Positions 21,806 to 27,456 of a DNA stretch of 34,494 nt are shown in pieces; positions within the stretch are counted from its first letter, which is position 1, and each line of letters opens with the position of its first letter. Source of the stretch: Candidatus Nanoarchaeia archaeon (GTDB taxonomy: Archaea > Nanobdellota > Nanobdellia > Woesearchaeales > DATDTY01); the NCBI GenBank assembly GCA_035290625.1, contig DATDTY010000028.1, positions 1 through 34,494 of the forward strand, in the 5' to 3' direction. Below the pieces are notes generated by a model. That model searched no databases and was not told where the DNA came from. It saw only the letters and a program-made list of their open reading frames with translations. Made by a program: the position numbers and the translations under genes.

Positions 21806-22987
21806 ATGGATGAGGGGGAAAAGCCAACAGTTGAAGAGTACTTTGATTCAGGGGGAGCCGCTCCTCGTGAACCAGTACCTGCGCCAAAGCAGTATCAGAA
21901 GCCAGGGGTAAAGATTGACGCAAGCTCAGTAAAGCGGATTTCAAAGACGAATGAGATGGATGCTGAGCTTGAAAAGATCCTTCAGCAGCATCGTGCAACG
22001 ATAAAAGTTGTTGGCTGCGGCGGAAGCGGAAACAATACGATCAACAGGATCACTGAAGTAGGAGTGGCTGGCGCTGAGACTGTGGCAGTGAATACAGACG
22101 CCCAGGATCTGCTCTATACGTCAGCTGACAAGAAAGTCCTCATCGGGAAGGAGATCACGCGCGGCCTCGGAGCTGGCTCTGATCCAAAAATAGGCGAAGA
22201 GGCTGCCCGGGAGACAGAAGCTGAACTGAAAAAGCTGCTGCACGGCAGCGATATGATCTTCCTCACCTGCGGCCTTGGCGGAGGAACCGGAACCGGAAGT
22301 ATACCGGTAATTGCAGAGATTGCCAAGAAGGTCGGTGCACTGACCATAGCAATCGTCACCCTGCCCTTTTCCATGGAAGGCCATAGGAGATATGAAAATG
22401 CCATGATTGGCCTGGAGAAGCTGGAGCAGAGCGTGGATACGCTGATTGTGATTCCAAACGACAAGCTGCTTGAGCTTGCTCCGGATCTGCCCCTGCATAC
22501 AGCATTCAAAGTTGCTGATGAGATCCTCACAAACGCGGTCAAGGGGATCGCTGAGATGGTGACCAAAGCTGGATTGGTGAACCTTGACTTTGCTGATATC
22601 CGGGCAGTGATGGGAAAAGGAGGCATTGCCATGATTGGAGTGGGAGAGTCTGACACTGAAAACCGGGCAGTGGAAGCTGTTGAGAAGGCAATTGCCAACC
22701 CTCTTCTGGATGTGGATATCGCAGGGGCAAACGGCGCCCTGATTAATGTTGCTGGCGGCCCTGATATGACCCTGAATGAGGCAAGGAAGGTGGTAGAGAC
22801 AGTCTCAAGCAGCTTGGACCCTGATGCCAAGATTATCTGGGGTGCACAGATTTACGATGACCTCGAGAAGACAATCCGGGCAATGCTGATCGTGACCGGA
22901 GTGAAATCAACGCAGATTCTTGGAAACAAGCCTAAGCTCAAGCCGGAAAGCGTCAATGACGAGCTTGGGATTGAGTTTGTGGATTAA
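21806..22987 (+). CDS. ftsZ: cell-division GTPase FtsZ
   Basis: 393 residues. A disordered head (1-60) precedes the GTPase domain: VVGCGGSGNNTINRI (68-82), VNTDAQDL, the tubulin signature GLGGGTGTGSIP (156-167), and the T7 synergy loop LVNLDFADIRAVM. The C-terminal polymer domain ends with IIWGAQIYDDLEKTIRAML and a short tail ending LGIEFVD. FtsZ builds the division ring; its order before secE-spt5-L11 is common in archaea. Its last 23 bases plus flank are repeated at 23611-23638, so the native stop region appears duplicated by an insertion. A tail peptide for FtsA/SepF-type partners is short. Confidence 0.97.
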   Translation: MDEGEKPTVEEYFDSGGAAPREPVPAPKQYQKPGVKIDASSVKRISKTNEMDAELEKILQQHRATIKVVGCGGSGNNTINRITEVGVAGAETVAVNTDAQDLLYTSADKKVLIGKEITRGLGAGSDPKIGEEAARETEAELKKLLHGSDMIFLTCGLGGGTGTGSIPVIAEIAKKVGALTIAIVTLPFSMEGHRRYENAMIGLEKLEQSVDTLIVIPNDKLLELAPDLPLHTAFKVADEILTNAVKGIAEMVTKAGLVNLDFADIRAVMGKGGIAMIGVGESDTENRAVEAVEKAIANPLLDVDIAGANGALINVAGGPDMTLNEARKVVETVSSSLDPDAKIIWGAQIYDDLEKTIRAMLIVTGVKSTQILGNKPKLKPESVNDELGIEFVD

Positions 22988-22990
22988 AGA
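22963..22990 (+). repeat. direct repeat, copy 1 (ftsZ 3' end)
   Basis: 28 bp spanning the last ftsZ codons and stop; identical to 23611-23638 except for one base. A further partial match with a 1-base gap continues upstream. The two copies are 648 bp apart and bracket hicBA. Confidence 0.85.
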
Positions 22991-23037
22991 GTGTGTATTG
23001 CCACAGAATGAGGAGGTTATTGAATGTTTCTTAGGGT

Positions 23038-23265
23038 TCATTGAATGCTTCTTATAAAATCTTCTCTTGTCATCCCTGCTTGTTTGATGATGCTAAGTAA
23101 CGTCCCCTTTTTGATTTCCCTTCTTCTGGGAACAACGACCAGGAGGGTTTTCCCTTGCTCCAGTTTATGGAACGACATGTGAGAGCCTTTCTGCCGGACC
23201 ATTGAGAATCCTCCTTTTTGAAGGACTTTTATTACTTCATCGCTAGAAACAACAGGCAGTTTCAT
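23038..23265 (-). CDS. hicA: HicA-family toxin, mRNA interferase
   Basis: 75 residues, full HicA length. KVLQKGGFSMVRQKGSHMSF contains the conserved G-x-x-x-x-R-x-x-GSHxxF with the catalytic His; LLVVVPRRREIKKGTL is the dsRBD-like strand-helix after it. The toxin cleaves mRNA and halts translation when its antitoxin is missing. It follows hicB by 1 bp, an order (antitoxin first) that occurs in some HicAB pairs. Located in the segment between two copies of the ftsZ 3' end. Confidence 0.9.
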   Translation of the reverse strand: MKLPVVSSDEVIKVLQKGGFSMVRQKGSHMSFHKLEQGKTLLVVVPRRREIKKGTLLSIIKQAGMTREDFIRSIQ

Positions 23266-23266
23266 C

Positions 23267-23545
23267 TTAAATTGTAATCTCTACAGGAACGCTTGCGGTA
23301 ACAATTTTTGGAACAATCTTGCCTTGCTTGAAATCTTTTTTTGAGATGCCCAATTGCTCAAGAACTTCATCCATAATTCCAAGCTCTTCTGCGCTTTCAA
23401 TGTAGAGCTCTACAGCTTCTTTGATATTAGCAATGCTTTCTTCAAAGGTTTCTCCCTGGCTTGCCACATTCAATTCAGGGCATACTACTGAATAGCCAGT
23501 ATCCTCCTGCTTTACGAGAACCGTTACTGTTATTTGTTTTGCCAT
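23267..23545 (-). CDS. hicB: HicB-family antitoxin
   Basis: 92 residues. The partial RNase H-like HicB fold is plain: VLVKQEDTGYSVVCPELNVA, then SQGETFEESIANIKEAVELY. No C-terminal ribbon-helix-helix or HTH is obvious; the tail ends VPKIVTASVPVEITI, so DNA binding for autoregulation may be weak or lacking. It neutralises HicA. A TATA element lies 27 nt upstream of its ATG at 23545. Confidence 0.88.
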   Translation of the reverse strand: MAKQITVTVLVKQEDTGYSVVCPELNVASQGETFEESIANIKEAVELYIESAEELGIMDEVLEQLGISKKDFKQGKIVPKIVTASVPVEITI

Positions 23546-23567
23546 CGCAGGTTATAAAGCCGGAGAA

Positions 23568-23578
23568 GTTTAAATAGT
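23568..23578 (-). promoter_or_regulatory. TATA element of hicBA
   Basis: ACTATTTAAAC on the minus strand, about 27 nt before ATG 23545. A second AT stretch (GGCTTTATAAC) lies between it and the start. Confidence 0.55.
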
Positions 23579-23610
23579 TAACTGAAAGGGGTTGAGTGCC
23601 TGTGATGCGG

Positions 23611-23638
23611 GCTTGGGATTGAGTTTGTGGATTGAAGA
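23611..23638 (+). repeat. direct repeat, copy 2 (duplicated ftsZ 3' end)
   Basis: Matches 22963-22990 in 27 of 28 positions, but here the ftsZ stop is changed (GGATTG in place of GGATTA) and there is no gene in front of it. This is the right flank of the hicBA segment and directly abuts the stop of the next minus-strand gene. Confidence 0.85.
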
Positions 23639-23640
23639 AA

Positions 23641-24555
23641 TCAAGAGACTTTATGCTTTAACGCTTCCTCATAAAGAGCGCCAAATCTTTCTCTGTTGTG
23701 GATGATAGATCCTAAGGCAGTATCTTCCAAGAGTGAGTTGACCTCTACCCCTGATCTCAGGAAGTCGCTCAGTTCTGCTGTCTTGACCATGATAGGCTTC
23801 TTCTTTCCAGAATCCTCTTGGTATCTTTTTTCAAGCTCAGCAGCATTAATCTCTGCAACGAGGAGCCCACCTGCATCAGCACTCCCCGGCATTAATGCAA
23901 GGCCAATATCTTGATATCCCTTCATCTGGGCTTCATCAAGCATTAGCGTGGTTGCTGCATCATACCTAATAGCTCTCCGGAACATCTCTGTCTCAAGACT
24001 TATTTCGTCAATCGCCTTGCCTTCTTTTTTAACTTGATGCGCTTCTATGCCCTGATTTGCAATAGATATTGCTCCTGCTTGCTGCTGACCGGTTTTCTTT
24101 TCTACAAGGAGGGCATAGGTTTGGTCAAAGTCCTTGTTTCCATCATAGCCAACAACCAGTGCAAACGTTGAGACATGCATGTAAGCCCCCTGGCTTAGCT
24201 TTGGAGAATATTTGAGTGCAAAAGTGTTGGGCATATGCATATCATATCTATCGAAGGCATCAAGGGGGTCCCCACGAGGATAAAGATTTCTTTGAGCCCA
24301 TTTATCATCCATGATAGTTATGCCCGGTGCTAATATCAAACCTATTCCAAGTCGAGATGCGTTCCCAGGATCAAAGGTATGAAAAGAGACAAGGCCTATT
24401 TTAGGATCGTTTGTTTTATATCCAAATTCTCTTTGCAGAACTTCTCTCTGCTGCTTGACGCTTTCAATAACCCTTATGGGTTCTGGTGCTTTAAAAGTAG
24501 TGATCGTTGTAGCTGCTCTATTCGCGGAAATCAACATCTGCTGGAATTTTGCCAT
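23641..24555 (-). CDS. hypothetical protein
   Basis: 304 residues from ATG 24555, chosen because a TATA-like element is centred 24 nt upstream; GTG 24570 is in frame but too close to it. The family is not recognised. The middle part has strands and turns such as IGLVSFHTFDPGNASRLGIG, TFALVVGYDGNKDFDQTYAL and a later ISLETEMFRRAIRYDAATTL, followed by YQDIGLALMPGSADAGGLLV. The E-rich helix after a glycine-poor loop recalls a very divergent Nudix box, but the key pattern is not met. No signal or membrane segment. It lies between the duplicated ftsZ end and secE, interrupting the usual ftsZ-secE order. Confidence 0.55.
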   Translation of the reverse strand: MAKFQQMLISANRAATTITTFKAPEPIRVIESVKQQREVLQREFGYKTNDPKIGLVSFHTFDPGNASRLGIGLILAPGITIMDDKWAQRNLYPRGDPLDAFDRYDMHMPNTFALKYSPKLSQGAYMHVSTFALVVGYDGNKDFDQTYALLVEKKTGQQQAGAISIANQGIEAHQVKKEGKAIDEISLETEMFRRAIRYDAATTLMLDEAQMKGYQDIGLALMPGSADAGGLLVAEINAAELEKRYQEDSGKKKPIMVKTAELSDFLRSGVEVNSLLEDTALGSIIHNRERFGALYEEALKHKVS

Positions 24556-24571
24556 GTTGGGGGGAAGCACG

Positions 24572-24585
24572 GTTTATTTATTAAG
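24572..24585 (-). promoter_or_regulatory. TATA-like element of the 304-residue protein gene
   Basis: Minus-strand CTTAATAAATAAAC, centred about 24 nt before ATG 24555. Confidence 0.45.
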
Positions 24586-24617
24586 CTACCGATGAAATCT
24601 GTTTTCTGTCTCCAAAA

Positions 24618-24628
24618 CCTTTAAAAAC
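24618..24628 (+). promoter_or_regulatory. TATA element of the secE-spt5-L11 operon
   Basis: ACCTTTAAAAA centred about 26 nt before ATG 24650. Confidence 0.55.
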
Positions 24629-24649
24629 CCCTGTCTAATCCTGCTGAGA

Positions 24650-24847
24650 ATGGAAGGGTTTGCAGAGCCTACGAAGTGGCAGAGGTTCAAGGGGTTTGTG
24701 CTTGAATGCAGGAGAGTATTCCGGATTACAAAGAAGCCGTCAGGGTTTGAATTCAAGACTATAGTGAAGGTGTCTGCATTGGGGATGGTCATCATTGGAT
24801 TGGTTGGATTTTTGGTCCATCTGATTGACGCGCTATTATTTGGATGA
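24650..24847 (+). CDS. secE: preprotein translocase subunit SecE (Sec61-gamma)
   Basis: 65 residues, normal for archaeal SecE. An amphipathic N-terminal helix with KWQRFKGFVLECRRVFRITK lies on the membrane surface; the conserved KPSGFEF turn follows, then one membrane helix, VSALGMVIIGLVGFLVHLID. SecE clamps SecY in the protein-conducting channel. Its stop lies just before the spt5 start, and secE-spt5-L11 is a classic archaeal order. Confidence 0.95.
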   Translation: MEGFAEPTKWQRFKGFVLECRRVFRITKKPSGFEFKTIVKVSALGMVIIGLVGFLVHLIDALLFG

Positions 24848-24854
24848 AGATTCT

Positions 24855-25403
24855 ATGGAAAAGGATCAAGTTGAAGTGGACGAGAAAGGAGCCAGTGAGA
24901 AAGCTGGGCTGGGCTCTCAGCTCTATGCGCTCCGGACTACAGCAAACCGGGAATCACAGGTCATGGACTTTGTGAGCTCGAATGCGCGGAAGAGGAAGCT
25001 TGGAGTCTATGCAGTTGTGCAGCCGCACGGCATGAGAGGGTACATCTTTGTTGAGGCTGCTTCCAGAAGTGATGCTGAGCAGGCTGCGTTTAATGTCCCT
25101 TATGCAAGGGGGGTATTGCCAAACAGTATCGACTTCAATGAGGTTGGCCATATGCTTGAGCAGGTCAAGAAGGAAGTGAATATCGAGAAGAATGATATCG
25201 TCGAGATCATCTCGGGGCCATTCAAGCGAGAGAAGGCAAAGATAAAAAGGATTGACAAGATCAAGGAAGACGTGGTGGTTGAATTGCTCGGAGCTGCGGT
25301 GCCAATTCCAATGACGATGAAGATGGACGCAGTCAAGGTTATTAGGAGAGATACCAAAGACGAGAGCTCCAGGATTCCTGAAGATGAGGATACTGAGATA
25401 TAA
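24855..25403 (+). CDS. spt5: transcription elongation factor Spt5 (archaeal NusG)
   Basis: 182 residues from ATG 24855, 7 bp after the secE stop; a TTG at 24825 would overlap secE and is less likely. The NGN domain is about 20-105: LYALRTTANRESQVMDFVSS, GYIFVEAASRSDAEQAAF. The KOW domain follows with VEIISGPFKREKAKIKRIDK. An acidic tail ends EDEDTEI. Spt5 with Spt4 binds the RNA polymerase clamp coiled coil and keeps elongation processive. In this genome the same clamp region is the expected docking site of the sigma factor's region 2, so the two could compete. The length is slightly above the usual ~150 because of the charged head and tail. Confidence 0.93.
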   Translation: MEKDQVEVDEKGASEKAGLGSQLYALRTTANRESQVMDFVSSNARKRKLGVYAVVQPHGMRGYIFVEAASRSDAEQAAFNVPYARGVLPNSIDFNEVGHMLEQVKKEVNIEKNDIVEIISGPFKREKAKIKRIDKIKEDVVVELLGAAVPIPMTMKMDAVKVIRRDTKDESSRIPEDEDTEI

Positions 25404-25414
25404 GTGAGATTCAA

Positions 25415-26245
25415 ATGGCAACACAATCAGTTCAGGCGCTTGTACCGGGCGGTAAAGCAACAGCGGCCCCTCCTCTCGGGCCTCAGCTCGGGCCTCTTGG
25501 AGTAAACATAGGCCAGGTGGTTTCTGAAATAAACAGGAAGACTGCAGATTTCAAAGGGATGCAGGTCCCAATCAAAGTTATAGTGGATTCAGGCACAAAG
25601 GAATTTGAGGTAACAGTTGGAACCCCTCCTTCATCTGCATTGATTTTTAAGGAAGCTGGTGTTGAAAAGGGAGCCAAGAACCCCTTAACAGACAAGGTTG
25701 CTGATTTGAGGATTGAGCAGATCATCAAGATAGCCAAGATGAAGCAAGACAGCCTCCTTGGCAAGACATTGAAGGAGAATGTGAAGGAGATTATTGGCAG
25801 CTGCAATTCAATGGGAATCCTTGTCCAGGGTGTTGACGCAAAGCAGGCAATCCGGCTGGTAAATGAAGGAAAGTTTAATGAGGAGATCAGGACTGAGAAG
25901 ACTGAACTCACAGCCCAGGAACTCAAACATCTTGAAGAAGAGCGAAAGCGGCTGGCTGAAGAGATCGAGAAGCGCAGAGAGGAGTTTGTTGCCAAGGGTA
26001 AGCTCATTATCTCAGAGATGCAGGGGAAAGTGCGTTCAGAGATCAAGAACCGCATGCTTGCGGAAGGCATACCTGTTGCGATTGTTACTGAATTGCTTCC
26101 TGTTGAGGTTGCAGCAGCTGAAGGGGCAAAAGCAGAAGGAGCCAAGGAAGGCGAGAAGAAAGAGGCTGGGGCAAAGAAGGAGGCTGCTCCAAAGAAAGAA
26201 GCTGCCCCTGAAAAGCAGAAGCAGGAAAAGAAAGGTAAGAGGTAG
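25415..26245 (+). CDS. rpl11: large ribosomal subunit protein L11 with long C-terminal extension
   Basis: 276 residues; archaeal L11 is usually about 160. Residues 1-158 are normal L11: VPGGKATAAPPLGPQLGPLG with the conserved proline region, VNIGQVVSEIN, and the RNA-binding C-domain (KNVKEIIGSCNSMG-like, here ENVKEIIGSCNSMG). Residues 164-195 then form a charged coiled coil (ELKHLEEERKRLAEEIEKRR), 197-230 a mixed segment, and 231-276 an Ala/Lys/Glu tail like those of L1/P-stalk proteins in some archaea. L11 shapes the GTPase-associated centre with 23S rRNA. Twelve bp after spt5; but the usual L1-L10-L12 genes do not follow. Confidence 0.93.
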   Translation: MATQSVQALVPGGKATAAPPLGPQLGPLGVNIGQVVSEINRKTADFKGMQVPIKVIVDSGTKEFEVTVGTPPSSALIFKEAGVEKGAKNPLTDKVADLRIEQIIKIAKMKQDSLLGKTLKENVKEIIGSCNSMGILVQGVDAKQAIRLVNEGKFNEEIRTEKTELTAQELKHLEEERKRLAEEIEKRREEFVAKGKLIISEMQGKVRSEIKNRMLAEGIPVAIVTELLPVEVAAAEGAKAEGAKEGEKKEAGAKKEAAPKKEAAPEKQKQEKKGKR

Positions 26246-26257
26246 GATCAGTAGTAT

Positions 26258-27061
26258 CTACTCTAGTGCTATCCTCTGCATTCGTTCATAGGGAAGGCTC
26301 ATTGTGTCAAGAAGATTGAGGATTCTCTGTTTCTCCTCTCCCATGCCCTTCCAATCCACGAGAATCACATCAATCCCTTCTGTTGTTTTTTCTATCGCCT
26401 GGCTGAGCAACGCCTTGCTGACATAAGGAAGGCTGTATTTCGGGCAGATATGGCCGATGGCTAAGCCGGAGTTTTTCTGTATTTTGTTTGCAGCATCATT
26501 GTAATGAAGCCCTCCGAGGAGCAATGCCGGCTTGTATTTCTTTGCCGGATTTTTTAATGTGTTCAGGATGGATTCTGCAATCTGCGCTCCATATTCCTTG
26601 TTGCTCCATTCCCTTTCTGTTGACCCTATTTCAACAAAAATGCTCGGAATCTCTGTATAAGGGCCATGGTGCGTAGGCTCCAGAGTTACCGGAAGCCCAG
26701 CAGTTTTTGACATCCCGATAAAGAGTGATTTGAGAGAGAATGCGCTGGTTGGGCAAAGTTTCCCCTCCTGCCCCCCAAACTCTGCTTTTCCCCAGTTTCC
26801 AGGAGCATGGATTGTGAAGTTTGGAGTGTTTTCCTTGCTGCGGTGCTTGGAGAGGAAGATCAGGAGATCTGCCTTTGGAAATACTGCCATAGAGAGCAGC
26901 TCATCCTCGACTGTGTAAAGCCTGAGCATGTGGGGTGAAAGGCGGTATTGATAGACAAGACATCCTTGAAACCTCTCCCTTGTTTCTTCAAAGAAGGCAA
27001 AGCCATGATTCATATTCACGCTTGCTGGATCTTTCAGTGAGCAGATCAAAGCAATATCCAT
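26258..27061 (-). CDS. dtdA: D-aminoacyl-tRNA deacylase, GEK1/DTD2 type
   Basis: 267 residues. LLIFLSKHRSKENTPNFTIH and APGNWG form the first conserved block, and LEPTHHGPYTEIPSIFVEIG with the THHGP motif the second; GLHYNDAANKI follows. These are the hallmarks of the archaeal/plant enzyme that removes D-amino acids from tRNA, using zinc. Cytoplasmic. TATA element 27 nt before ATG 27061. Ends 12 bp from the convergent L11 gene. Confidence 0.93.
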   Translation of the reverse strand: MDIALICSLKDPASVNMNHGFAFFEETRERFQGCLVYQYRLSPHMLRLYTVEDELLSMAVFPKADLLIFLSKHRSKENTPNFTIHAPGNWGKAEFGGQEGKLCPTSAFSLKSLFIGMSKTAGLPVTLEPTHHGPYTEIPSIFVEIGSTEREWSNKEYGAQIAESILNTLKNPAKKYKPALLLGGLHYNDAANKIQKNSGLAIGHICPKYSLPYVSKALLSQAIEKTTEGIDVILVDWKGMGEEKQRILNLLDTMSLPYERMQRIALE

Positions 27062-27083
27062 AGAAGTAGAAGCGCCATGTAGT

Positions 27084-27093
27084 GATTATAAGC
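27084..27093 (-). promoter_or_regulatory. TATA element of dtdA
   Basis: GCTTATAATC on the minus strand, 27 nt before ATG 27061. Confidence 0.6.
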
Positions 27094-27181
27094 TTTGCTC
27101 CTCAGGATTCCTGGATAACCAGCCTCAATTCTAATTACTTTCAATATAGTTAAACAAAGATTTCAGGCTATTTGATAAAAA

Positions 27182-27236
27182 ATAAGTATAAAAGTACTAT
27201 TATTGATAAGTAAATTCACTCAGAAATAGATAAGTA
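27182..27236 (+). repeat. three ATAAGTA repeats at exact 24-bp spacing
   Basis: ATAAGTA occurs at 27182-27188, 27206-27212 and 27230-27236; the steps are exactly 24 and 24 bp. The third copy overlaps the TATA element of the AbrB-like gene. The spacing is near two and a quarter helix turns and suggests an array of regulator sites. The rest of 27094-27181 is AT-rich without a gene. Confidence 0.5.
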
Positions 27237-27243
27237 TATAAAC
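27233..27243 (+). promoter_or_regulatory. TATA element of the AbrB-like gene
   Basis: AGTATATAAAC centred 27 nt before ATG 27265; supports that start over TTG 27259. Confidence 0.6.
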
Positions 27244-27264
27244 TTCATTAGGCTAAAGTTGGCT

Positions 27265-27456
27265 ATGGCAACGATCCTCAGACGAAGGCTATATAAAAGG
27301 GGCTCAAGCTACGAGACGACAGTCCCTTCACCCTTGCTGTTTGCGCTTGACAAATCAAAGAGGTACTTTGTTGTCTTTTCATACGATCCTGAAGCAAATA
27401 AGTGGTATATCAAATTTGAGGCTTCTGGAGAGCCTTTGAAAGCTCCAGATAAATAA
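27265..27456 (+). CDS. small AbrB/SpoVT-like DNA-binding protein
   Basis: 63 residues from ATG 27265. LYKRGSSYETTVPSPLLFAL and KRYFVVFSYDPEANKWYIKF give the beta-hairpin, turn and strand pattern of AbrB-like swapped-hairpin proteins; the G-S-S-Y-E-T-T-(V/I)-P core is shared by small archaeal members. Such proteins bind DNA as dimers with low sequence demand and act as global or local regulators. There is no toxin partner; the gene converges on, and overlaps by 47 bp, the P-type ATPase. The repeats just upstream may be its own binding sites. Confidence 0.7.
   Translation: MATILRRRLYKRGSSYETTVPSPLLFALDKSKRYFVVFSYDPEANKWYIKFEASGEPLKAPDK

Noticed and set aside
22114..22830. 238-codon open frame antisense to ftsZ
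   Set aside because: Serine/proline-rich translation typical of the reverse of a codon-biased gene; ftsZ is certain.
23038..23638. Integrative element with its own integrase at the ftsZ end
   Set aside because: No integrase, recombinase or transposase gene lies between the repeats; only hicBA is present.
23641..24555. Nudix hydrolase
   Set aside because: The Glu-rich helix is suggestive, but the GX5EX7REUXEEXGU pattern is not met.
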